Assembly: GCF_029504695.1 (NCBI RefSeq)
Contig: NZ_JAQFIN010000005.1
Span: forward strand, 62,001-126,000
Direction of reading: 5' to 3'
Source of the DNA: Parabacteroides sp. PF5-6
Lineage (GTDB): Bacteria; Bacteroidota; Bacteroidia; Bacteroidales; Tannerellaceae
DNA length: 64,000 bases
Shown one piece after another: positions 26,721 through 34,213 of this stretch. The notes below the pieces were generated by a model. It was not told where the DNA came from. It was given only the letters and a program-made list of their open reading frames with translations, and did no database searches. Every line of letters starts with the position of its first letter. The stretch's first letter is position 1. The position numbers were made by a program, and so were the translations under genes.

Positions 26721-29261
26721 GTGAGTTCAAAAACGTACACCTTTGATGAAGCCTTTGAAGCTTCCATCGATTATTTTACCGGTGATGAGTTAGCCGCAAA
26801 AGTATGGGTAAATAAATATGCCCTGAAAGACGCCTTCGGGAATATTTACGAGAAGTCGCCGGATGACATGCACCACCGTTTAGCAAAAGAAATTGCCCGG
26901 ATAGAAAAGAAATATCCGAATCCTCTCTCCGAAAAAGAACTATTTGATCTTTTTGATCATTTCCGTTATATCGTACCGCAGGGAAGTCCGATGACCGGCA
27001 TTGGTAATAACTACCAGATCGCGTCGTTGTCGAATTGCTTTGTGATCGGGATCGACGGGCTGGCCGATTCGTACGGTGCGATTATCCGGATCGATGAAGA
27101 GCAGGTGCAGTTGATGAAGCGTCGGGGCGGGGTAGGGCACGACCTGTCGCATATCCGTCCGAAAGGTTCTCCGGTGAAGAACTCGGCGTTGACCTCTACC
27201 GGTTTGGTTCCTTTTATGGAGCGCTATTCCAATTCGACCCGCGAAGTGGCGCAAGATGGTCGTCGCGGTGCGTTGATGTTGAGCGTCTCGATCAAACATC
27301 CGGATTCCGAATCGTTTATCGATGCCAAGATGACGGAAGGCAAGGTGACCGGTGCCAATGTATCGGTGAAGATCGACGACGATTTTATGAACGCGGTGGT
27401 CAATGGCGTGAACTACCAGCAGCAGTATCCGATCGATTCGGACAATCCGACCACGGTAAACGCGATCAATGCGCGGGAGTTGTGGGATAAGATCATCCAC
27501 AATGCCTGGAAATCGGCCGAGCCCGGTGTGCTTTTCTGGGATACGATCATCCGCGAGTCGGTGCCCGATGTGTATGCCGACCTGGGATTCCGTACGGTCT
27601 CGACCAACCCTTGCGGCGAGATTCCGCTTTGCCCGTACGATAGTTGCCGCTTGTTGGCTATCAATCTGTATTCTTATGTGGTCAATCCGTTCACGAAAGA
27701 GGCATACTTTGACTTTGAGCTTTTCAAGAAGCATGTCGGACTGGCCCAGCGCATTATGGATGATATCATCGACCTGGAAGCCGAGAAGATCGAAGAGATC
27801 TTGAAAAAGATCGATGCCGACCCCGAAACACTGGAAGTGAAAGAGGCGGAGCGTCATTTATGGGAAAAGATTCAGAAGAAAACCCTGGAAGGCCGTCGTA
27901 CGGGAGTCGGAATCACGGCCGAAGGCGATATGATCGCGGCTTTGGGTTTGCGTTATGGCACCGAAGAGGCGACCGAATGTGCCGAAGAGGTACAAAAGAC
28001 ATTGGCGCTGGCGGCTTATCGTTCATCGGTTGTGATGGCCAAAGAGCGTGGCGCCTTTACGATCTATGATGCCAAGCGCGAAGAGAAGAATCCGTTTATC
28101 AATCGCCTGGCCGAAGCCGATCCGGAGATGTATAAAGATATGGTGAAGTATGGCCGCCGCAATATCGCCTGCCTGACGATTGCTCCGACGGGAACCACCA
28201 GCCTGATGACGCAGACCACCTCGGGCATCGAGCCGGTCTTCCTTCCGGTCTATAAACGTCGCCGCAAGGTGAACCCGAATGATGCGTCTGTCCGCGTTGA
28301 TTTTGTTGATGAGACGGGCGATGCTTACGAAGAATTTATCGTCTTCCACCATAAGTTCGTCACCTGGATGCAGGCCAATGGCTATTCGGTGACCAAGAAA
28401 TATACTTCCGAAGAGGTCGATGAATTGATTGCCAAGTCACCTTATTATAAAGCTACTTCCAACGATGTGGATTGGTTGCAGAAGGTTCGCATGCAAGGAC
28501 GGATCCAGAAATGGGTCGACCATTCGATCAGTGTGACCATCAACCTGCCGGCCGAAGCTACCGAAGAACTGGTGAACACCTTGTATATCGAGGCATGGAA
28601 ATGTGGTTGTAAAGGTTGTACGGTCTACCGCGACGGTTCGCGTTCCGGTGTATTGGTGGCCGCAAGCGATAAGAAGAAGAAAAAAGACGAGGACTGCATG
28701 GAATTGCCGGTGATCGTCTCTACCCGCCCGCGTATCCTGGAGGCTGATGTGGTGAAATTCCAGAACAACAAAGAGAAGTGGATCGCTTTTGTCGGTCTGT
28801 TGAACGGCCGTCCGTATGAGATCTTTACCGGTCTGGCCGACGACGACGAAGGTATTATGTTGCCCAAGAACGTGACCAAGGGCTATATCATCAAGTCGTA
28901 CGACGAAGATGGCGACAAACATTACGACTTCCAGTTCCGCAACAAACGCGGTTATAAGATGACCATCGAAGGCTTGGACGGCAAGTTCGACCCGGAATAC
29001 TGGAACTACGCCAAATTGATCTCCGGCGTCTTGCGTTATGCCATGCCGATCGATCAGGTGATCAAATTGGTACAGGGCATGGAATTGGATAGCGAGTCGA
29101 TCAATACCTGGAAGAACGGGGTCGAACGGGCACTGAAGAAATACCTGCCCAACGGGGCCGAAGCCAAAGGACAGAAATGCCCGACCTGCGGATACGAAAC
29201 GTTGATCTACCAGGAAGGCTGTCTGATCTGCACCAATTGCGGGGCTTCCAAATGTGGTTGA
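26721..29261 (+). CDS. nrdJ: Adenosylcobalamin-dependent (class II) ribonucleotide reductase
   Basis: It makes deoxyribonucleotides from ribonucleotides using vitamin B12, with or without oxygen. I take GTG 26721 (SSKTYTFDEAFEASIDYF) as the start, giving 846 residues, because the promoter overlaps the more upstream in-frame ATG at 26646. Visible landmarks are the reducing-cysteine region ASLSNCFVIG, the active-site NPCGEIPLCPYD, the loop TIAPTGTTSLMTQT, and the C-terminal cysteine cluster CPTCGY...CLICTNCGASKCG, which resembles the TSCPD/zinc end of B12 reductases. It is a single-gene unit with its own terminator. Confidence 0.93.
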   Translation: MSSKTYTFDEAFEASIDYFTGDELAAKVWVNKYALKDAFGNIYEKSPDDMHHRLAKEIARIEKKYPNPLSEKELFDLFDHFRYIVPQGSPMTGIGNNYQIASLSNCFVIGIDGLADSYGAIIRIDEEQVQLMKRRGGVGHDLSHIRPKGSPVKNSALTSTGLVPFMERYSNSTREVAQDGRRGALMLSVSIKHPDSESFIDAKMTEGKVTGANVSVKIDDDFMNAVVNGVNYQQQYPIDSDNPTTVNAINARELWDKIIHNAWKSAEPGVLFWDTIIRESVPDVYADLGFRTVSTNPCGEIPLCPYDSCRLLAINLYSYVVNPFTKEAYFDFELFKKHVGLAQRIMDDIIDLEAEKIEEILKKIDADPETLEVKEAERHLWEKIQKKTLEGRRTGVGITAEGDMIAALGLRYGTEEATECAEEVQKTLALAAYRSSVVMAKERGAFTIYDAKREEKNPFINRLAEADPEMYKDMVKYGRRNIACLTIAPTGTTSLMTQTTSGIEPVFLPVYKRRRKVNPNDASVRVDFVDETGDAYEEFIVFHHKFVTWMQANGYSVTKKYTSEEVDELIAKSPYYKATSNDVDWLQKVRMQGRIQKWVDHSISVTINLPAEATEELVNTLYIEAWKCGCKGCTVYRDGSRSGVLVAASDKKKKKDEDCMELPVIVSTRPRILEADVVKFQNNKEKWIAFVGLLNGRPYEIFTGLADDDEGIMLPKNVTKGYIIKSYDEDGDKHYDFQFRNKRGYKMTIEGLDGKFDPEYWNYAKLISGVLRYAMPIDQVIKLVQGMELDSESINTWKNGVERALKKYLPNGAEAKGQKCPTCGYETLIYQEGCLICTNCGASKCG

Positions 29262-29291
29262 TCAGTTGGTAGTTGGTAGTTAGTATAGAAG

Positions 29292-29348
29292 GAGTGAAAA
29301 CGTTTGCGGTATTCTTAGAGCGAATACCCTGCGGTTTTCACTCTTTTT
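29292..29348 (+). terminator. Terminator after nrdJ
   Basis: A long stem, GAGTGAAAAC...CGGTATTC with GAATACC...GGTTTTCACTC, followed by five T. Confidence 0.85.
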
Positions 29349-29393
29349 CATGTATATATTTTTGTACATTCGTAGCAAACAAAGAAAAACAGC

Positions 29394-32081
29394 ATGAAGG
29401 TTAGCTTTCACATCAACTTCCACACCGTGTGGGGACAGAGAATATGTATCGTCGGTTCCATCCCGCAACTGGGTTCGTGGGAGCCGGCTTTGGCTCGCGA
29501 AATGCATTATACCGAAGACGGCAACTGGCAGCTCGAGCTCGATATCCCGGCGGATACCCCTTCGCTGGAATACCGCTATTTCCTGAGTGTCAATGATAAA
29601 CAAATCTTTGAAGAATGGGAAAGGAACCACCGGGTCACGTTCGACGGGCGTTCGCAAAATTATTCCCTTTACGACTACTGGCAGACCTGTCCGCAGAACC
29701 TGCCGTTTTATTCTTCGGCCTTCACACAGAGCCTTTTTGCTCATCCGTGCAATACCTACGAACGGGTGATCTGTAGCGGACAGAAGCTGATGATCAAGGT
29801 CTCGGCGCCGCGCGTGGAGAAGAACCAATGTGTGGCGATCGTGGGCAATCAACCCGTATTGGGCAACTGGCAACCGGAACGCGCGCTGCCGCTGAGTTGC
29901 GACACCTTCCCCGAATGGCATATCGACCTGGATGCCGGCGAACTGACCTATCCGCTGGAATACAAATTTATCCTTTGGGATAAGGACACACAACAACCGG
30001 TCTACTGGGAAACCGGTGAGAACCGGGTCCTGCATCTGCCGCCGCAGAAGAAAGGCGACACAACGATTGTCTCCGGCCTGACTTTCAATGAGAACCTGCC
30101 GCTCTGGCGATGTGCGGGAACGGTCGTGCCCGTCTTCTCTTTGCGCTCCGAAGAGAGCTTCGGCGTAGGTGATCTGGGCGATCTATATAAATTGGTCGAT
30201 TGGGTCAAACGCACGCGGCAACGCGTCATCCAGGTCCTGCCGATGAACGATACGACCATGACGCATAGCTGGCGCGATTCTTATCCTTATAGCGCCATCT
30301 CGATCTACGCCCTGCATCCGATGTATATCTCCCTGTCGTGGCTGGGCGCCTTGAACGACAAGAAGAGCGCTGCCCATTATGCCGCGCTGCGGGAAGAATT
30401 GAACAAGCAGGAATCGGTGGATTACGAACGTGCCAACAGGGGCAAATTAGACTATTGCCGGGCGTATTTCCGGCAGGAGGGCGAGGCGATACTGGCGACG
30501 CCGGAGTTCCAGGCTTTCCTGCAGCAGAACGAGGGCTGGCTGATGCCTTATGCCGCCTATTGCTATCTGCGTGATACCCACGGCACACCGGAATTTACCC
30601 GCTGGGGCGAAGATGCCGTTTATTCGCCCAGCCGTATTCAGCAGCTCTGTGCACCGACCGGTAAGGCGTGGCCCGAAATCTCCTTCTCCTATTTCCTACA
30701 ATACGTATTACATATACAGTTCAAACGGGTGTCCGACTATGCCCGCCGAAACGGGGTCGTATTGAAAGGCGACCTGCCGATCGGCGTGAACCGTACCAGT
30801 ATCGAAGCCTGGACCGAGCCCCAGTATTTCAATATGAACGGACAGGCGGGAGCGCCACCCGACGACTTCTCGGCGATCGGGCAGAACTGGTCGTTCCCGA
30901 CCTACAACTGGGAGGTGATGGAGAAAGACCATTTCTCCTGGTGGAAGAAACGTTTCCGTAAGCTTGGCGACTATTTCGACTGTTTCCGCATCGATCATAT
31001 CCTCGGTTTCTTCCGTATCTGGGAGATTCCATTGGATTATATTCAAGGGCTATGCGGACATTTCAATCCGGCGTTGCCGCTCTTGCGCAGTGATATCGAA
31101 CATTACGGCATGCCGTTCGACGAAGAACGCTATACCACGCCGCATATCCACCGCAAACACCTGGCGTATTTCTTTGGCGAACGGGCCGATGAGGTGGAGT
31201 CGACCTACCTGGCACGATGGGCTTCGGACTACCTGATTCTCAAACCCTCGTGCGATACACAGCGTAAGATCGCCGCCCTGTTCGAAGGGCGCGACGACGA
31301 GCAATCGCAGCGGATCAAAAACGGTCTGTTTGCCATTGCCAATGAGGTGCTTTTCCTGCGCGATCCGCGTGAACCTTTTAAGTTTCATCCGCGCATCTCC
31401 GGCTCCAGTTCGCTGATCTATCAGGAACTGAGTGGAGCCGACCGCTATGCCTTCGATCAGATCTACTGGGACTTCTTCTATCACCGCCACAATGGTTTCT
31501 GGAAAGTACAGGCCATGAGCCGGTTGACCCCGCTGGTGACCTCGACCGATATGTTGGTCTGCGGCGAAGACCTGGGCATGATCCCGCAGTCTGTTCCGGA
31601 GGTGATGAACCGCCTGCAGATCCTAAGCCTGGAGATCGAACGGATGCCAAAGACCGCCCACCGCGAGTTTGCCGATATGTTCAACCTGCCGTATCATTCG
31701 GTCTGTACGACCTCGACCCATGATATGTCGCCCATCCGCAACTGGTGGCAGGAAGACCGCGGCAAGATTCAGCGCTATTACAATCATGTCCTGCAGCGTC
31801 CCGGCCAAGCGCCCGAGGAATGTACGACGGAGATCGCTTCGCAGATCATCTCCAACCACCTGGCCACCCCGTCGATATTGGCCATCATACCGATCCAGGA
31901 CTGGTTTGCTATGGACGACGCGGTCAAACGCCCCGACATCACGCCCGAACGCATCAACGTGCCCGCCGACCCGAACCACTACTGGCGCTACCGCATGCAC
32001 ATCACCCTGGAAGCCCTGATGCAAGCCGACACCCTAAACGAAAAGATCATCTCCCTGATCTCCGGATCGGGGCGAAGATGA
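29394..32081 (+). CDS. malQ: 4-alpha-glucanotransferase (GH77) with two starch-binding domains
   Basis: An 895-residue amylomaltase that moves alpha-1,4-glucan segments during maltodextrin or glycogen use. Two CBM20-like modules fill the N-terminus (about 1-105 and 120-235; WGQRICIVGSIPQLGSWEPA, then NQPVLGNWQPERALPL). The GH77 barrel follows, with the nucleophile Asp in FRIDHILGFFRIWE, the acid/base Glu in VCGEDLGMIP and the third Asp in TSTHDMSP. This layout matches plant DPE2-like enzymes and is normal in Bacteroidetes. There is no signal peptide, so it is cytoplasmic. It is transcribed alone. Confidence 0.95.
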   Translation: MKVSFHINFHTVWGQRICIVGSIPQLGSWEPALAREMHYTEDGNWQLELDIPADTPSLEYRYFLSVNDKQIFEEWERNHRVTFDGRSQNYSLYDYWQTCPQNLPFYSSAFTQSLFAHPCNTYERVICSGQKLMIKVSAPRVEKNQCVAIVGNQPVLGNWQPERALPLSCDTFPEWHIDLDAGELTYPLEYKFILWDKDTQQPVYWETGENRVLHLPPQKKGDTTIVSGLTFNENLPLWRCAGTVVPVFSLRSEESFGVGDLGDLYKLVDWVKRTRQRVIQVLPMNDTTMTHSWRDSYPYSAISIYALHPMYISLSWLGALNDKKSAAHYAALREELNKQESVDYERANRGKLDYCRAYFRQEGEAILATPEFQAFLQQNEGWLMPYAAYCYLRDTHGTPEFTRWGEDAVYSPSRIQQLCAPTGKAWPEISFSYFLQYVLHIQFKRVSDYARRNGVVLKGDLPIGVNRTSIEAWTEPQYFNMNGQAGAPPDDFSAIGQNWSFPTYNWEVMEKDHFSWWKKRFRKLGDYFDCFRIDHILGFFRIWEIPLDYIQGLCGHFNPALPLLRSDIEHYGMPFDEERYTTPHIHRKHLAYFFGERADEVESTYLARWASDYLILKPSCDTQRKIAALFEGRDDEQSQRIKNGLFAIANEVLFLRDPREPFKFHPRISGSSSLIYQELSGADRYAFDQIYWDFFYHRHNGFWKVQAMSRLTPLVTSTDMLVCGEDLGMIPQSVPEVMNRLQILSLEIERMPKTAHREFADMFNLPYHSVCTTSTHDMSPIRNWWQEDRGKIQRYYNHVLQRPGQAPEECTTEIASQIISNHLATPSILAIIPIQDWFAMDDAVKRPDITPERINVPADPNHYWRYRMHITLEALMQADTLNEKIISLISGSGRR

Positions 32082-32104
32082 AAGAGGAAAAACCGGAGGT
32101 TTTT

Positions 32105-32150
32105 TCAGTAGTGGGTAGTTAGTAGTTGGTAGTTGGTAGGCGCGGAGCGG
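32105..32150 (+). repeat. TAGT-rich spacer, copy of the 33.2-kb repeat
   Basis: A stretch of AGTAGTGGGTAGTTAGTAGT type ending GGTAGGCGCGGAGCGG is nearly the same as the middle of the 74-bp repeats at 33210-33379. A short piece of the same kind lies at 29265-29283 after nrdJ. Confidence 0.8.
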
Positions 32151-32233
32151 GGAATGGAAGGAGATGTGAAGATTTCTGAACTCTGATTCTACTGATTAAA
32201 TGATTTACTATGAGTCAGGATTTGTGTACGATC

Positions 32234-32485
32234 GTCCTGAAAGGACAATGAGCGCTGAAAGCGCGTAATACATCAGCCCGGGGTCAGAACCTTGAAGAGG
32301 TTCGCCACCCCGGGTTAAGGATACATATAAAAACGGAGCGCTGAAGGCGCGAAAGCAAATCTTTCGCGCTTTCAGCGCTCCGTTGTGTGTGGGTGTGTCC
32401 CGACCCAGGGTTGCGCAGACCTAACGGCCTGCTGACCCTGGGCTGGGCTCTAACGCGCTTTCAGCGCTCACTGTCCTTACAGGAC
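32234..32485. repeat. Nested inverted-repeat element, about 250 bp
   Basis: The outer arms (GTCCTGAAAGGACA...GAGCGCTGAAAGCGCG at 32234-32266 and its complement ending 32485) are near perfect over about 33 bp. Inside are hairpins built on CCCGGGGT/ACCCCGGG and CCCAGGGT/ACCCTGGG, and a 24-bp stem at about 32331-32383 (AACGGAGCGCTGAA and its complement around CAAAT). There is no coding capacity. The layout resembles the 48843-49040 element and widespread Bacteroidales BIME-like repeats I recall. Confidence 0.85.
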
Positions 32486-32499
32486 ACAAACAAAATACA

Positions 32500-32612
32500 T
32501 AAATCCGTGTGGTCCGCGGCTAAAAATCTTCACATCTCAAACTATTTGAAACGCGCCACGCGCGTGGCGCGCAGTTTGCGAACATATTAAATCCATGTGA
32601 TCCGTGGCTAAA
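32500..32612. repeat. Direct repeats around a 20-bp perfect palindrome
   Basis: AAATCCGTGTGGTCCGCGGC (from 32500) and AAATCCATGTGATCCGTGGC (from 32589) are diverged direct copies. Between them lies the perfect palindrome CGCGCCACGCGCGTGGCGCG at 32552-32571, flanked by CAAACT and AGTTTG. A relative of the direct repeat appears inverted in the terminator near 63372. Confidence 0.75.
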
Positions 32613-32635
32613 CCCCCAAAATACCCTCCGAACAA

Positions 32636-32835
32636 AGTTTTTCGTTTTTTTACTTACATCATACAGGATTTTCTTTTGCCTCTGTATGTCAACCATATAG
32701 CTATTTCAGATAATAAAAAAAGCAGTGAAAATCCTGTAAGTAACTTTCTGGTACCTGTTGGAGAGCTCCAACAGTGATCGGTTTAACATTGTCGCCTGTC
32801 CCGGCTGTATGATGGTAGTAAAAAAACGAAAAACT
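32636..32835. mobile_element. MITE-like element with 31-bp terminal inverted repeats
   Basis: Arms at 32636-32666 (AGTTTTTCGTTTTTTTACT...ATCATACAG) and 32805-32835 are inverted copies with two mismatches. Inside are a second inverted pair (ACAGGATTTTC with GAAAATCCTGT) and the perfect palindrome CTGTTGGAGAGCTCCAACAG. There is no ORF of note. The structure suggests a non-autonomous element; no target duplication is obvious. Confidence 0.65.
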
Positions 32836-32921
32836 CTGTGCGGAATGATCGGTTTACCACTATTTGTCGCTTACATTTATTAACATCTGCCATTCGACTA
32901 CCAAGCCGCCTCTTTTACCGA

Positions 32922-32980
32922 AAAGGCCGGCAGGGTTTCCCCAAAGGCCGGCGGAGTTTGGCCAAAGGCCGGCAGGGATT
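32922..32980. repeat. Three-unit array, 21-bp pitch (core AAAGGCCGGC)
   Basis: AAAGGCCGGC starts at 32922, 32943 and 32964. The same family occurs at 57688-57771, again with 21-bp steps. Confidence 0.9.
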
Positions 32981-32994
32981 TTGTGGGACTATTC

Positions 32995-33040
32995 ATTTGT
33001 TGATAATTATCAACAAATGTGTTGACGGTTGTCAACAAAT
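32995..33040. repeat. Two palindromic units, 22-bp pitch (core GATAATTATC)
   Basis: A perfect 24-bp palindrome fills 32995-33018 (TGTTGATAATTATCAACA at its centre). A second unit, TGTTGACGGTTGTCAACA, starts 22 bp after the first (33020 versus 32998). Confidence 0.88.
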
Positions 33041-33079
33041 AGCTACTCCTTGTCTTTGCTGCCGTAATCCCCCTTTTTC

Positions 33080-33167
33080 AAACTACCGGTAGTTTGCGAA
33101 CAAAGTATTAGTAGTTTGCGAACAAACTACCGGTAGTTGGTGCGCAAACTACCGGTAGTTTATGAAG
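33080..33167. repeat. Four-unit palindrome array, 22-bp pitch (core AAACTACCGGTAGTTT)
   Basis: Units start at 33080, 33102, 33124 and 33146. Units 1, 3 and 4 have the ACTACCGGTAGT palindrome; unit 2 reads AAAGTATTAGTAGTTTG. The tail GAAGAGAATATTAGCG follows and is shared with the array at 57886. Confidence 0.95.
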
Positions 33168-33209
33168 AGAATATTAGCGCTTCATTTTCAGTGGTTTAGA
33201 AATCGCATT

Positions 33210-33379
33210 GAAGAAAATCGGAAGATTTTCTTCAGTAGTTAGTAGTGGGTAGTTAGTAGTTAGTAGGCGCGGAGCGGTAAATAGAAGGAAATCGGAAGAT
33301 TTTCTTCAGTAGTTGGTAGTGGGTAGTTAGTAGTTAGTAGGCGCGGAGCGAGAGATTGAAGAAAATCGGAAGATTTTCC
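33210..33379. repeat. 74-bp tandem repeat, 2.3 copies, each opening with a 10-bp-stem hairpin
   Basis: The hairpin GAAGAAAATC-GGAA-GATTTTCTTC starts at 33210, 33284 and 33358 (exact 74-bp steps). It is followed each time by AGTAGTTAGTAGTGGGTAGT-type spacer and GGCGCGGAGCG. Confidence 0.92.
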
Positions 33380-33383
33380 GGTG

Positions 33384-33679
33384 ATAGCAGATGGACATTC
33401 CTGGCTCCTCTTCTTGTCTAAGAAGAGGAGCCTGGATACTGATATCGTAAATCTTCACATCTCAAACGATTAGAAGATCCTAAAGATATCAACTGGTAGT
33501 ATCTAAGCTCCTCTCCTGGACAGGAGAGGGGGACCGCCGCTTGCGGGGGTGGAGAGGTTGTCTTTGTTTGCAAATAGCTAAACATCAATAAACTGTCAAT
33601 AAAGACAACCACTCCACCGCTGCAAGCAGCGGTCCCCCTCGCCTGTCCAGGCAAGGAGCCGAGATAGTCCATCTGCTAT
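33384..33679. repeat. Large nested inverted-repeat element, about 300 bp
   Basis: Outer arms ATAGCAGATGGAC (33384-33396) and GTCCATCTGCTAT (33667-33679) enclose a hairpin (GGCTCCTCTTCTTGTC...). They also enclose long imperfect arms based on CTCCTCTCCTGGACAGG, GGGACCGCCGCTTGC and GGTTGTCTTT and their complements. There is no convincing coding frame. The element at 38061-38235 is built the same way. Confidence 0.85.
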
Positions 33680-33734
33680 TATCTGAAATATTCGAATATC
33701 AAACTATTTGACCTCCGGCACAACCCCCTTTTTC

Positions 33735-33816
33735 AAAACATTGCACTTTATTCGAAAAAACATCACACTTTGCTTGACAAAACATTGCGCTTTGGACGGC
33801 GAAACACCGGTACTTC
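33735..33816. repeat. 22-bp-pitch array, reverse copy of the 22.5-kb unit
   Basis: AAAACATTGCACTTT and variants start at 33735, 33757 and 33779, with a diverged fourth (GAAACACCGGTACTTC) at 33801. Read on the minus strand these are the AAAGTGCAATGTTTT unit of 22519-22606. Confidence 0.92.
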
Positions 33817-33983
33817 GTTTCTGACTGAACGTAATCTTGCCTGACGCGGCCGTTCTGCAACCTGCATCGATACGGTATATAATAATGTACGCGTACATTA
33901 ACATATAGGCCAAAATGAAACTTGGGGTTTTATTTAGAAGTGGGGGATGACTAATGATAATGAACAAATAAAATAGTCAATTG

Positions 33984-34013
33984 CAAAGGTAGATAATTCT
34001 TTTTTACGAACAA
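33984..34013 (-). promoter_or_regulatory. Minus-strand promoter with no clear gene
   Basis: On the minus strand TTG (34013-34011), a 19-bp spacer, and a perfect TACCTTTG (33991-33984) point leftward into repeat DNA and away from the surface-protein gene. A frame of 87 codons starts at 33967, but its content looks random. The target may be a non-coding RNA or nothing. The rest of 34014-34213 shows a 55-bp inverted pair (TTCTGTAC 34071, GTACAGAA 34118) and no clear forward promoter. Confidence 0.6.
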
Positions 34014-34213
34014 CGCTTTCTATCTCTTTTTTCGCTCCTGCAAAGGCTTTCTTATCAATGGCATAGGCATTTCTGTACGAAACCCCGCCTTTCCCCAACG
34101 AACCCCCTCCCGCTCCTGTACAGAAAAATCGTTAGTTTATTATAGCTATATTCCGCCATAGGGCGATGACAACGAACATATTATTTTTAGTATTAATATT
34201 AATTTATTTTATT

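Noticed and set aside
32838-33092. An 84-codon plus-strand frame in the repeat desert
   Set aside because: It consists of the 21-bp array and palindromes translated; no protein features.
33704-33967. An 87-codon minus-strand frame downstream of the orphan promoter
   Set aside because: It runs through the 22-bp array, and the amino-acid content looks random despite the good promoter 17 bp upstream. Kept only as a possible promoter target.
34071-34125. Invertible promoter segment upstream of the surface-protein gene
   Set aside because: The 8-bp inverted pair encloses only 39 bp of pyrimidine- and C-rich DNA without a promoter; more likely a hairpin. The orphan promoter lies outside it.
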